The notes under the pieces were generated by a model, which was not told the origin of the DNA, ran no database searches, and saw only the letters and a program-made list of their open reading frames with translations. From DATBHZ01 sp036557185 (GTDB lineage Bacteria > Actinomycetota > Acidimicrobiia > IMCC26256 > JAENVU01): a DNA stretch of 33,468 nt. The stretch lies in assembly GCA_036557185.1 (NCBI GenBank), contig DATBHZ010000121.1, forward strand, positions 1 through 33,468. Direction: 5' to 3'. Position numbers and translations under genes: made by a program. Numbering within the stretch: position 1 is the first letter of the stretch; each line of letters starts with the position of its first letter. Shown one piece after another: positions 14,992 through 22,979 of this stretch.

Positions 14992-16475
14992 GCGTCCTCC
15001 AACTCGAGTAGTGCCTGCTTGTCGACCTTGTGCGTCGCGTTGAGCGGGAGCTCGTCGAGCACGACGAGCCTGTCGGGTGCCTTGTAGTCGGCGATGCGGG
15101 CGCGGCACCATTCGCGCACCTCGTCGAGCGTGGGCTGTGCCGCGCCGCCTGCAGGGACGACGAAGGCAACACCGATCTGCCCGAGCACATCGTCGGGCGC
15201 GCCGACGACCGCCGCCTGCACGATCCCGGGATGCTCGCTGAGCGCGGCCTCGACCTCTGCGGGGTACACGTTGTACCCGCCGCGGATGTACATCTCCTTC
15301 AGCCGTCCGACGATGCGCACGTTGCCCACTTCGTCGAGCGTTCCGAGGTCGCCGGTGTGGAGGAAGCCCTCGCTGTCGATGGCCGTCGTGGTCAGCGCTT
15401 CGTCGTGCCAGTAGCCGCGCATCATCGCGGGCGAGCGAACCACGATCTCGCCGACCTCCCCGACCGGCAGGGGAGTGCCGTCGACCGGTGACGCGATGCG
15501 CAGCTCGACCTCGGGAGCTGCCCGACCGACGGTCCCCGCGACCACGTCGTCGGGGTCGCCGACGACAGTGCTCGTCGCAACGCCCGCTTCAGTGCTCGTG
15601 TAGCGCGTGATCACCGGGCAGCCGAGCGTCTCGCGCATGCGCCGCACGAGGTCCGGCGAGATCGACGCGCCGCCGATGCCGCACACGCGGAGCTGTGTGA
15701 AGTCGGTGCGTGCGAGGTCCGGATGTGCGAGGACGAGCTCCCATTGCGTCGGGACACCCGTGCCCATCGTGATCCATTCCTCGCGGATGAGCCTGAGGGT
15801 CTCCGCCGCGGACCACGGCTCCCCGGCAATCACGACCGTCGTGCCGTTCGCGAGCTCGTCCCACATGCGAGTCATGTAGCCGATGTGGGCGAACGGCAGC
15901 ACGACGAGCCTGCGATCGCCCGGCTCGGTGAGCTGGCCCATGTTGCGCGAGATGGCCTCGCAGGCGGCGTGGTCGTAGACGGCGCCCTTGGGCGCGCCGG
16001 TCGTCCCGCTGGTCCAGACGACGCACGCGATGTCGCTCGGTCCGAGGTCCGGGAGCTCGGCGGGCGGTGGCGTCTCGAAGATCTCGTCGAGCTCCGGGAC
16101 ACGGATCACTGTTCCCGGATCGGCTCCCTCCGGGATCGTGATCCCCGTGCCGAGCAAGATCGCGATCGGGCGTGTCCGGTCGAGGATCGAGCGTTGCTCC
16201 ACCGGCCCGAGACGCGTGTTGATCGCCGACGTGATCGTCCCCGCGCGGAGCGAGCCGAGGTACGCGGCAGCGAGCTCGATCGAGGAGGGGAGCATGAGGC
16301 ACACGACGTCGCCCGGAGTCGCACCGAGCGCGAGCAGATGTGCGGCGAACCCGTCGGCGGCACGGTCGAGCCACGCGTACGTCACGCGCTTGTTTCCGTG
16401 GACGTAGGCCTCGCGGTCGGGGTGCTCGGCTGCCGCGAGCCGCAACAGCTCTGCGGTGTGCTGCGCCGACGTCAC
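14988..16475 (-). CDS. Acyl-CoA ligase, class I adenylate-forming
   Basis: A 495-residue AMP-binding enzyme forming acyl-CoA from an acid, CoA and ATP. Visible are TPGDVVCLMLPSS, the P-loop VWTSGTTGAPKGAV near 152-165, RYTSTEAG, LHTGDLG followed by GRLKEMYIRGGYNVYPAEVE near 373-409, and the catalytic Lys in NATHKVDKQ near 483. All motifs are intact. GTG start; TAGTGT lies 7 bases upstream, indicating a leaderless transcript. It heads a two-gene unit with the conserved protein at 14194 and is convergent with the LLM operon. Confidence 0.92.
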   Translation of the reverse strand: MTSAQHTAELLRLAAAEHPDREAYVHGNKRVTYAWLDRAADGFAAHLLALGATPGDVVCLMLPSSIELAAAYLGSLRAGTITSAINTRLGPVEQRSILDRTRPIAILLGTGITIPEGADPGTVIRVPELDEIFETPPPAELPDLGPSDIACVVWTSGTTGAPKGAVYDHAACEAISRNMGQLTEPGDRRLVVLPFAHIGYMTRMWDELANGTTVVIAGEPWSAAETLRLIREEWITMGTGVPTQWELVLAHPDLARTDFTQLRVCGIGGASISPDLVRRMRETLGCPVITRYTSTEAGVATSTVVGDPDDVVAGTVGRAAPEVELRIASPVDGTPLPVGEVGEIVVRSPAMMRGYWHDEALTTTAIDSEGFLHTGDLGTLDEVGNVRIVGRLKEMYIRGGYNVYPAEVEAALSEHPGIVQAAVVGAPDDVLGQIGVAFVVPAGGAAQPTLDEVREWCRARIADYKAPDRLVVLDELPLNATHKVDKQALLELEDA

Positions 16476-16482
16476 CCGGTCG

Positions 16483-16488
16483 ACACTA
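16483..16488 (-). promoter_or_regulatory. -10 element (TAGTGT) of the leaderless ligase gene
   Basis: On the minus strand TAGTGT ends 7 bases before the GTG at 16475. No clear -35. Confidence 0.5.
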
Positions 16489-16719
16489 CGGCAGAGGGCC
16501 TGTGCGATATGGATCCCGGCCGGCGCGGTCGGGGCCCGGTGTCCCCCGACTGCCGGACCCCTCCGCTGCCCGAGTGGCTCCTGCCGTCTGGCGCCGTTGC
16601 CCGGCGACGCCTGCCACTCGCGGAATTGTCGTCGGCCGTCGAGCGTCCGCCTTGATAGGTCTTCGGGACCGAACGTGTCGCGCGCGGCTAGGTCACGTCG
16701 CCCAGGGACCCGAGGCGCG
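16489..16719. other. Intergenic region with one hairpin candidate
   Basis: About 230 bases without a convincing gene. GTCGGGG (16528-16534) and CCCCGAC (16544-16550) could form a 7-bp stem and might end transcription of the small minus-strand gene at 16720, but there is no T-run. Nothing else stands out. Confidence 0.3.
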
Positions 16720-16893
16720 CTACGCCAAGAACCGCGCCCAGCACCAGATCGCGAGCGCGAAGAGGGCGAGCGCCGCCGCGAGACGAAGGAGGAGATCGCC
16801 GCCGGTCAGGTCGGCTCTCTGGATCTCGTCCTCGGACGAAAGCCATCCGAGCAGTCGCGCGAAGAAGGTGGCGACGAAGCCGAAGAGAGACAT
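16720..16893 (-). CDS. 57-residue membrane protein, unrecognised
   Basis: A small ORF that would be hidden inside a long frame if the longest start were used. It has an aromatic, amphipathic N-terminus (SLFGFVATFFARLLGW), a charged middle (SSEDEIQRADLTGGD) and one C-terminal membrane helix at about 34-54 (LLLRLAAALALFALAI). Codon third positions are mostly G/C, as in the real genes. ATG at 16893 is the only usable start; I see no ribosome site. It is divergent from the membrane protein at 16954 with 60 bases between. No known family; it could be a regulatory or assembly microprotein. Confidence 0.5.
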   Translation of the reverse strand: MSLFGFVATFFARLLGWLSSEDEIQRADLTGGDLLLRLAAALALFALAIWCWARFLA

Positions 16894-16941
16894 CGGAGAG
16901 CTATCGGCGGAGCAGTCTGCATACCTGACCGGGTTGCTCGG

Positions 16942-16947
16942 TAGGCT
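16942..16947 (+). promoter_or_regulatory. -10 element (TAGGCT) of a leaderless promoter
   Basis: TAGGCT ends 6 bases before ATG 16954. No ribosome site precedes the ATG. Confidence 0.5.
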
Positions 16948-16953
16948 GCAGCC

Positions 16954-17466
16954 ATGAGGACAAGGCGGGTGCTCGGCATCCTCGCGTTGGTCGAGTCCGT
17001 GGTGGCGCTCTACTTCGCCGCCTCCTCGTACGTCTGGGCAGCGGTGGGCGGTCTCGACCAGATGACCCCGGCGACGCCTGCGTCCGCGCATGCGACGCGG
17101 ATGGTGTCGATCGCTCTTGGGACCATGGCGCTGATCTGCGCGTTCGCACTGATCTGGGCCGGTACCGCGCTGATCGTCGGCAAGGGCACGAGGCTCGTTC
17201 GTACCGCAGCTTTCACGGTCGGGGGAGCGAACCTCGGCGCGGCTGCGTATGCGTTCCATACGTTCCTGCAGACGCGCGTCTGGGCACCGATGGGCATCGG
17301 CTTCGCGGATACCGACGTCGTCGAGTGGCTGCTCCTCGCCATGCTCGGCCTCGGAGTGACGATCTACGCGGTCGTCGTGGCGGTGCGCGCTCCTCGGCAC
17401 ACCGTCGATCTCCTTCGGGTCGGTGCCGAGGAGCCCTTCGGGCGCGGGAGGTCGGAAGGGCGGTAG
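16954..17466 (+). CDS. Four-helix membrane protein, unrecognised
   Basis: A 170-residue protein with a basic N-terminus (MRTRR) and four predicted membrane segments near 7-31, 51-75, 84-104 and 122-145, ending in a charged cytoplasmic tail. I recognise no named domain. It is transcribed alone from a leaderless promoter; the downstream FAD gene runs in the opposite direction and ends 95 bases away. GGCTGGGG (17494-17501) and CCCCAGCC (17535-17542) in that gap are an inverted repeat but with a long loop. Confidence 0.75.
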   Translation: MRTRRVLGILALVESVVALYFAASSYVWAAVGGLDQMTPATPASAHATRMVSIALGTMALICAFALIWAGTALIVGKGTRLVRTAAFTVGGANLGAAAYAFHTFLQTRVWAPMGIGFADTDVVEWLLLAMLGLGVTIYAVVVAVRAPRHTVDLLRVGAEEPFGRGRSEGR

Positions 17467-17561
17467 CTCGGCGTCGCGATCGGGTACGCGCGTGGCTGGG
17501 GTTGGGCACTCAGGGCCCGCTGCCTGTCTAAGGCCCCCAGCCCGGGTGCCCGCCCCCTGGG

Positions 17562-18797
17562 CTACCCCGGGAGCGGCTCCTTTGTGGGGATTGCGGAGCC
17601 CGGCGCGGCCATGACGCGAGCGATGTTGTCGGGGCCGAAGAACTCGAGCGGCGACACCGTGCCCGCGACGACGCTCACGAAGTCGTCCATCGCTGCCTGG
17701 TTGCCGTGCACTGCCCCGAGCAGTTGCTGCATCTCGGGCGGCGGCGGTGCGAGGGTCGCCATCTGTGTCGTGAACTCGTACATCGGGATCGCCCGCTCGT
17801 CGCGCCCCCGGTGCCATGACGCCATCGCCTCGTCGAACGCGCGGCGGCCGTCGAACACATCGCTGATGGCGCTCGTGAACTGCTCGGCGTCCCAGAACGC
17901 GTCGCTGATCCCCTGCGCGGTGATCGGGTCCTTGTCGTACCCCGCATCTCCGACGAGCGCCCACCCCGGACCGAACGGGCGCCGGAAGCAGTTGGGGACC
18001 GCCCCGCCCGCAAACCGAGCCTCGCGTGTCGCGTCCTGCATACGTGCCGCGAACTCCGGCGCGAGCTCCAGGGTCTTGCGATAGTTGGCCTCGGGGTCGG
18101 CCTTGTAGGCAGACGCCTCCGCGTAGGGCCAGCCGAGGACGAGCAGCGTCAGGCCGTCGTTCGTCGGGAACGCGCCCCAACCACGGTCCGGGCGGATGAC
18201 CGTCTGCATGCCGTCGAGCGGGAGCCCGCTCCAATACGTGTAGTAGCTCCACTGCAGCATCGGCTTCGCGTTGTATTCCTCGACGCCGACGGCGCGGGCG
18301 ACTCGCGAGTTGCGGCCGTCGGCGCCGACGACGATCCGGGCCCGCTCCTCGGTGCGCGCGCCGCCGTCGCCGTGCCCACGGATGCCCACGACGACGCCGT
18401 CCTCGACCTGCACGTCCTCCACCGTGAATCCCTCGCGGACCTCCGCGCCGGCCTCGGCAGCCGCGTCGACGAGGATCTTGTCCAGCACCGTGCGGCGCGG
18501 CGCGTAGGCGGTCGCAACGCCGTCGGACGGACAAGGCGAGCCCGCGATCGCGAACGGCCCGAAGTCGAACGAGTAGTTGGTGATCGGCGGACAGCCGGAC
18601 GCGGCCACGCGGTCCAGCAGTCCCCAGCGCGCCAGCGCGGCGACGCCCGGCGCGTGGACCAGGTGTGTGGAGACGGTGTCGCTCGGGAAGGTCGACCGGT
18701 CCACGAGCAGCACCCGCCATCCTCGCCGGGCGAGCAGCATGGCCGTCGGCGAACCTGCACAGCGGGCACCAACCACGATTGCGTCGTACTCGGGCAT
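17562..18797 (-). CDS. FAD-dependent oxidoreductase (group A monooxygenase / geranylgeranyl-reductase-like)
   Basis: A 411-residue flavoprotein. It has the N-terminal Rossmann dinucleotide-binding segment (AIVVGARCAGSPTA), then LVDR at the end of strand 2, the internal ADG motif (VVGADGRNS) near 157-165 and the GD motif (ALVGDAGYDKDPITAQG) near 287-303 that contacts FAD ribityl and pyrophosphate. The first Gly-rich loop has Ala-Arg in place of a Gly, as is common in this subgroup. It could hydroxylate an aromatic or saturate an isoprenoid double bond; motifs do not decide. ATG start with AAGGAG upstream. It follows the LuxR-type regulator by 69 bases on the same strand, so that regulator may control it. 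Confidence 0.88.
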   Translation of the reverse strand: MPEYDAIVVGARCAGSPTAMLLARRGWRVLLVDRSTFPSDTVSTHLVHAPGVAALARWGLLDRVAASGCPPITNYSFDFGPFAIAGSPCPSDGVATAYAPRRTVLDKILVDAAAEAGAEVREGFTVEDVQVEDGVVVGIRGHGDGGARTEERARIVVGADGRNSRVARAVGVEEYNAKPMLQWSYYTYWSGLPLDGMQTVIRPDRGWGAFPTNDGLTLLVLGWPYAEASAYKADPEANYRKTLELAPEFAARMQDATREARFAGGAVPNCFRRPFGPGWALVGDAGYDKDPITAQGISDAFWDAEQFTSAISDVFDGRRAFDEAMASWHRGRDERAIPMYEFTTQMATLAPPPPEMQQLLGAVHGNQAAMDDFVSVVAGTVSPLEFFGPDNIARVMAAPGSAIPTKEPLPG

Positions 18798-18866
18798 CGT
18801 CGTCTCCTTCGATCAGCTCGAGTCGACGATGACATTCCCCGCGCGACGGGGCATCGGGGAGGTCCC

Positions 18867-20519
18867 CTATTCGCTCCCGAGTTTCGAACGGGCGGCGTAT
18901 GCGGCCGCCGCGGCGCGGCTCCGCACGCCGAGCTTCGCCAGGATGTTGCTCACGTGGTGCTCGACCGTCTTGCGGCTGATGTAGAGACGCTCGGAGATCT
19001 CGGGGTTCGACAAGCCGTGACCGAGCAGCTCGAGGACCTCGGTCTCGCGCCGAGTGAGCGTCCCCTCGGCGCGCGGGCCCGGCGCGCGGCGCGCGCCGAG
19101 CGAGCGCAGCAATGCCGCGGCAGCATCGGCATAGCGAGGCGCGTCGAGCTCCTCGAAGGCATCGAGCGCCGCGCGGGCTTCTGCCGCCGCGGCCTCGGGG
19201 TGATCCGTGGCGAGGGCGGATGCGAGCTCCAGCCGGCAGCGTGCGACCTCCATCGGCATCAACGCCCCGGAGAACCCGGCAAGTGCTTCGCGCATGCACG
19301 TGGCGAAATCCGTGTCGTTGCGCGCGATGCAGACGCGGCCGCGCGCGAACGCCGCTTCGGCCGCGGCATATCGGCTCGACGTGCAATCCGCGATCGTGGC
19401 GAGGCGCTCCGTCGCATCCCGAGCGTCATCGACGGCACCGCCGGCGAGCTCGACTTCGACGAGCGCTGCGAGCAGCGGGACCGCGGCCGTGCTCGGAGCG
19501 TCGTGCTGCGCGAGCACGCGGCTCAGCACCTCTCGCGCCGACACCGTCTGGCCGCGGACCAGATGGATCGCAGCGAAGGTGCGCGCTGTGTCCTCGTTGA
19601 CGTCCATATCCTCGAGGAGCTCCGCAGCCTCCTCGAATCGCCCCTGTCGTACGCGCAGCTCGGCAAGGCGCGCGACCGCGCCCGGCCTGAGCGACTTCCA
19701 TCCGAGCGCCCACAGCCGTACCGCCTCCGTGAGGGCTTCGTCCGCCTTGTCCCAGCGGCCCGCCACGGTGAGCACTCCGCCGTAGTGCGTCTGGCAGAAC
19801 GCAGCGACCGAAGGCAGGTTGCGTTCGGCCGCGATCCGCTCGCCGACCTGGATCCACTGATCGGCGCGCGCGACGTCATGTGCGTGCTCGCACGCCGAGA
19901 ACAATTGACAGAAGACCTCCTCGAGCACCTGGAAGCTCTCGACCTCCGCGCCCGCGACGGCCGCGAGAGCCTCGTCGAGCAGCCGCATGCCTTCGTCGAT
20001 CTGATCGGCGTGCACGAGGCTCGAGCCGAGGTACGCGAGTGCGACGACCTCGAGGTCGACGTCGCCGAGCCGGCGCGCAATTGCGAGCGCATCTCGGAGC
20101 TGTTCGTTCTTGCGTGTCCGGTCGCTCTCGAACATGCCGATGTTCAACGCGACCCAACCAGCCTCTGCCGAATCCACGCTGTCGCCAAGCAGCGTCTGCG
20201 CTCGGGCCAGCCAGCCGCTCATGACGGCGCCGTCGCCGAGCACCATCCCGTAGACCGGCGCGATCGAGCGCGCCGCTCGCACTGCCCCGAATTGGTCGTC
20301 CTGCGCGCGGAAGCCGGCGTACGCCCGCTGCCAGTGCTCGATCGCCGCCTGGAAGTCGAGCTCCAGGTACGCGACCCGGCCAAGCGCCTCGAGGACGTCC
20401 GGGTCGTCGGGCCGCTCGGCCTGCAGCGTGTCCAGGAAGAGCCGCGCTCCGGCGCTGTCGCCGGCGCGCAACGCGCAACGAGCTTGCTCGATCAGTTCGT
20501 CATCGGCGCGCGACTCCAC
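18867..20519 (-). CDS. LuxR-family regulator with long TPR-like sensor region
   Basis: A 550-residue protein. Residues 1 to about 470 are helical, Ala/Leu/Glu-rich repeats of roughly 34 residues (for example AIEHWQRAYAGF, ALAIARRLGDVDLEVVALAYLGSS) typical of TPR arrays in LuxR/MalT-like activators. The C-terminus (488-550) is a GerE/LuxR helix-turn-helix: LTRRETEVLELL...LSNPEISERLYIS.KTVEHHVSNILAKLGV. No AAA/NB-ARC ATPase module is present, so this is a short form without the usual P-loop. GTG start with TACCGT 6 bases upstream, hence probably leaderless. It precedes the FAD oxidoreductase on the same strand. Effector unknown. Confidence 0.9.
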   Translation of the reverse strand: MESRADDELIEQARCALRAGDSAGARLFLDTLQAERPDDPDVLEALGRVAYLELDFQAAIEHWQRAYAGFRAQDDQFGAVRAARSIAPVYGMVLGDGAVMSGWLARAQTLLGDSVDSAEAGWVALNIGMFESDRTRKNEQLRDALAIARRLGDVDLEVVALAYLGSSLVHADQIDEGMRLLDEALAAVAGAEVESFQVLEEVFCQLFSACEHAHDVARADQWIQVGERIAAERNLPSVAAFCQTHYGGVLTVAGRWDKADEALTEAVRLWALGWKSLRPGAVARLAELRVRQGRFEEAAELLEDMDVNEDTARTFAAIHLVRGQTVSAREVLSRVLAQHDAPSTAAVPLLAALVEVELAGGAVDDARDATERLATIADCTSSRYAAAEAAFARGRVCIARNDTDFATCMREALAGFSGALMPMEVARCRLELASALATDHPEAAAAEARAALDAFEELDAPRYADAAAALLRSLGARRAPGPRAEGTLTRRETEVLELLGHGLSNPEISERLYISRKTVEHHVSNILAKLGVRSRAAAAAYAARSKLGSE

Positions 20520-20525
20520 GCCGCA

Positions 20526-20531
20526 ACGGTA
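20526..20531 (-). promoter_or_regulatory. -10 element (TACCGT) of the LuxR gene
   Basis: On the minus strand TACCGT ends 6 bases before the GTG at 20519; no ribosome site is seen. Confidence 0.5.
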
Positions 20532-20568
20532 CGCCTCGGTCCCGACGCGACACGTGGACGAGCGTCCG

Positions 20569-21759
20569 TCAGCGCATCACGCCGGTGTGGCCGATGCTGA
20601 ACCGGCCGGGCTGCGGCCAGACGCACAGACCGTGAGGGCTGTGCGGCACCGAGATCGTCGCGATGCGGTGTCCGTCGACCGTCGAGATCGCGTAGACCGC
20701 GTTGCTGAAGCGGCCGGAGAGCCAGAGCACGGATCCGTCCGCCGAGACGCCCCCCATGTCGGGCGTCGCCCCCGGTTGCGGCCAGGTCGCGATCACGGAG
20801 CGCGTCGCGAAGTTGATCACGGTGATCGAGCCGCCGCGCCGGTTCGACACGTACAGGCGCGTGCCGTCCCGGCTGGGGTAGAGGCCGTGCGCGTCGCGGC
20901 CGGTCGGGATGAAGCCGACCTGCCGGAACGTCAAGCCGTCGATCAGGTACACGCCGCCGTGGTTCATGTCGGCGACGTAGAACAGTCTCCCGCCCGGGTC
21001 GACCTTCACGTCCTGCGGACTGGAGCCCGGGAGGTTCAGATAGCCGACGACCGTGCGTCTCCGGAGGTCGACCTTGACGAGCCGGCCGGCGAACTCGCAC
21101 GACGCGATGAGGTAGCTGCCGTCGGCGCTGAAATCGAGGTGATCAACACCTGCGCACTGCACGGGGAGCGACGTCTGCAGGGCGAACGTGTGCGGGTCGC
21201 GGAAATCGAGACGCGCCCGTCGCTCCGCGACGACGATCGCCGCGGTCCCGTTCGGTTCGAAGTACAGGTTGTACGGGTCCTCGACCGGGATGTTCGGCCC
21301 GCTCGGTCGCCCGGTATTCGGATCGATGGGCGTGAGGGAGTTGCCGATGTTGTTCGCGACGTAGAGCGTGCGGAGGTCCCACGAAGGGACGACGTGTTGG
21401 GGCCGCGCCCCGGTCATGTAGTGCGCGATCACGCGCAACGTCGAGGGGTCGATCACGTCGACGGCGTTGGAGCCGCTCTCGGGTACGTAGACGAGCGGCC
21501 GCGCCAGCCGTGCGACCGGGCTGATCATCCCCGCCCGCGTGTATGCGTAGACGTCGGCCGGCGGCGCGGGGCGTGTGACGGGAACCGTCGTGGTCGTGGT
21601 CGGCGCCGTGCTGGTCGTCGTGCGCCTCGCCCCGCTCGAACTCCCGCCGCCCGAGCATGACGCAAGCATCAACGCGAGGATCAGCGTGACGATCGACGCG
21701 AGCGACAACGCGCGGGCTGCGCGAGCACCGTTCGTCGAGCACCAGCCTCTCGAGATGAT
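20569..21759 (-). CDS. YncE-like beta-propeller lipoprotein; start codon uncertain
   Basis: A secreted seven-bladed-propeller type protein, about 396 residues as drawn. The signal peptide core (ASIVTLILALMLASC, lipid Cys about 35) is followed by a Thr-rich linker and YVTN-type repeats: LVYVPESGSNAVDVIDPST, TLYVANNIGNSLTPID, LFYVADMNHGGVYLID, RLYVSNRRGGSITVIN, ending FSIGHTG. Such proteins are usually extracellular binding or redox-associated scaffolds. No ATG or GTG exists at a sensible place in frame. ATC 21759 lies 7 bases after TACGGT and gives a good basic n-region; TTG 21708 would leave a signal peptide with no positive charge. The upstream Kelch lipoprotein is 71 bases away on the same strand. 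Confidence 0.8.
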   Translation of the reverse strand: MISRGWCSTNGARAARALSLASIVTLILALMLASCSGGGSSSGARRTTTSTAPTTTTTVPVTRPAPPADVYAYTRAGMISPVARLARPLVYVPESGSNAVDVIDPSTLRVIAHYMTGARPQHVVPSWDLRTLYVANNIGNSLTPIDPNTGRPSGPNIPVEDPYNLYFEPNGTAAIVVAERRARLDFRDPHTFALQTSLPVQCAGVDHLDFSADGSYLIASCEFAGRLVKVDLRRRTVVGYLNLPGSSPQDVKVDPGGRLFYVADMNHGGVYLIDGLTFRQVGFIPTGRDAHGLYPSRDGTRLYVSNRRGGSITVINFATRSVIATWPQPGATPDMGGVSADGSVLWLSGRFSNAVYAISTVDGHRIATISVPHSPHGLCVWPQPGRFSIGHTGVMR

Positions 21760-21766
21760 GGGGGCA

Positions 21767-21772
21767 ACCGTA
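21767..21772 (-). promoter_or_regulatory. Possible -10 element (TACGGT) of the YncE-like gene
   Basis: On the minus strand TACGGT ends 7 bases before the in-frame ATC at 21759. The nearby TTGACC (21785-21780) is only 7 bases from it and cannot be its -35. Confidence 0.35.
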
Positions 21773-21814
21773 CGGGACCGGTCAACAGCTGCCCTCAGCG
21801 ATTCGTAAAGGCCC

Positions 21815-21829
21815 GGCAAAGGTTTTGCC
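21815..21829 (-). terminator. Small hairpin after the Kelch gene, weak terminator candidate
   Basis: GGCAAA and TTTGCC pair with a 3-base loop, one base beyond the Kelch stop codon. There is no following T-run, so it may be an attenuator, an mRNA-end stabiliser or chance. Confidence 0.3.
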
Positions 21830-21830
21830 C

Positions 21831-22862
21831 CTACCGTCCGAACGACGTGCAGTCGGCGACGGCGTGGAAGCCGGGGCTCGTCGCGCCACCACACGCCCAC
21901 AGGCTGCCCTGATACATCGCGAACGCCGTGCCGTGGCGGGGCACGAGCATGGGCTGGCTCGACCAGGAGCCGCCGCGCAGGATCTGCACGAGATCCACGA
22001 TTCGTGATTCGTCGCTCGGCTCGCCGCCCGCGACGAACGTGAGATCGCCGAGCTGCGCGGCCGCAGCGCCCGACGTCGGTGTCGGGAGCGACGCGAGCGT
22101 CTGCCACATGCCGGTCGCGGTGTCGAGGCAGTCGATCGCCGCGCTCGTCGAGGGGGTCCGGCCCCCGGCGACACACGCGAGCCGCCCACTCACGTATCCG
22201 GCGAGATGGTTCCTCGGCGCCGGCATCGGTGCGAGGTCGGACCACCGGCTCGCGCTCGGGTCGTACCGCTCGGGCACGGCGACTTGCGTGTCCCCGTCGC
22301 GCCCACCGATCGCGAGCAGCGAACCGCCGATGGACAGGACGGCCGCTGCGCCGCGCGCTCGTCGCATCGACGAGATCTCTTGCCAGGCCGCCGCTCCCGG
22401 CCGCAGCACGAACGCTCGATCGGTCGCGCCCTGCGGCGTGAAGCCTCCGACCAGGTACACGTCGGGACCGATCGCCGCCATCCCGGGATGGTTCACCGCG
22501 ATCGGCGACGACGGCGCGGCGCGCCACGAGGAGCCGTTGAACACCCAGACGTTCGAGACGCTGTTCCGCGCCGTGTCGTACCCGCCCGCGACGTACAGGT
22601 TCGTCCCGACAGCCGCCGCGGCGCCTTCCTGGACCGCGGCGGGGAGCGGAGGCTCGTGGCTCTGGAGGAGATTCCCCGGCGGCGGTGCGACGGGTGTACT
22701 AGCGCGCGTGGTTGCCGGCGCGGGTCGTGTCGTCGAGGTTGGTCGCGTTGAGCCCGAGCTCGATCCTCCTCCGCTCGAGCACGCCGCGATCACTACCGAA
22801 GACACGACGAGCGTCAAGGGCAGGCGACCAAGGATCCGGCGAAGTTCCGGGGCGGTCGGCAC
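21831..22862 (-). CDS. Kelch-repeat beta-propeller lipoprotein
   Basis: A 343-residue secreted lipoprotein. From GTG 22862 the signal peptide reads with Arg8/Arg9/Arg13, a hydrophobic core and VIAAC (lipid Cys28), then a Ser/Thr/Pro linker and about six Kelch units recognisable by the YVAGG, YLVGG, LAIGG, CVAGG, FVAGG and WACGG strands. Kelch propellers are binding or enzymatic scaffolds; the ligand is unknown. The open frame extends 31 codons further, but TAGGTT 7 bases before GTG 22862 and the normal signal peptide length favour this start. It sits upstream of a second propeller lipoprotein on the same strand and is divergent from the SDR operon. Confidence 0.85.
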   Translation of the reverse strand: MPTAPELRRILGRLPLTLVVSSVVIAACSSGGGSSSGSTRPTSTTRPAPATTRASTPVAPPPGNLLQSHEPPLPAAVQEGAAAAVGTNLYVAGGYDTARNSVSNVWVFNGSSWRAAPSSPIAVNHPGMAAIGPDVYLVGGFTPQGATDRAFVLRPGAAAWQEISSMRRARGAAAVLSIGGSLLAIGGRDGDTQVAVPERYDPSASRWSDLAPMPAPRNHLAGYVSGRLACVAGGRTPSTSAAIDCLDTATGMWQTLASLPTPTSGAAAAQLGDLTFVAGGEPSDESRIVDLVQILRGGSWSSQPMLVPRHGTAFAMYQGSLWACGGATSPGFHAVADCTSFGR

Positions 22863-22869
22863 CTGGCGC

Positions 22870-22875
22870 AACCTA
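22870..22875 (-). promoter_or_regulatory. -10 element (TAGGTT) of the Kelch lipoprotein gene
   Basis: On the minus strand TAGGTT ends 7 bases before the GTG at 22862, supporting both this start and a leaderless transcript. Confidence 0.5.
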
Positions 22876-22919
22876 GGTGCGATCCCTGCCACGGACCGGT
22901 CGCGCCGCGACTCGTGCGT

Positions 22920-22925
22920 TAGATT
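22920..22925 (+). promoter_or_regulatory. Candidate -10 (TAGATT) of the five-gene operon
   Basis: TAGATT lies 54 bases before the ATG of the first operon gene, in the divergent region shared with the Kelch gene. The transcript would carry a leader with GGGGAACGG before the ATG. No -35 is evident. Confidence 0.35.
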
Positions 22926-22979
22926 CGCCGTTCCGCCCCGGCGACGGGGCTCCACGAGCGGGGGAACGGCGCGAGCACC

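Noticed and set aside
17494..17542. GGCTGGGG / CCCCAGCC inverted repeat as bidirectional terminator
   Set aside because: Loop of more than 30 bases and no T-run; too weak to annotate as a terminator.
16720..19386. 888-codon open frame on the minus strand
   Set aside because: It shifts through the LuxR gene, the FAD gene and the antisense of 16954. Only its last 57 codons look like a real small protein.
18372..20600. 742-codon open frame on the plus strand
   Set aside because: Antisense shadow of the FAD oxidoreductase and LuxR genes; no motifs.
21780..21785. TTGACC (minus) as a -35 for the YncE-like gene
   Set aside because: Only 7 bases from the TACGGT hexamer, too close for a sigma-70-type promoter.
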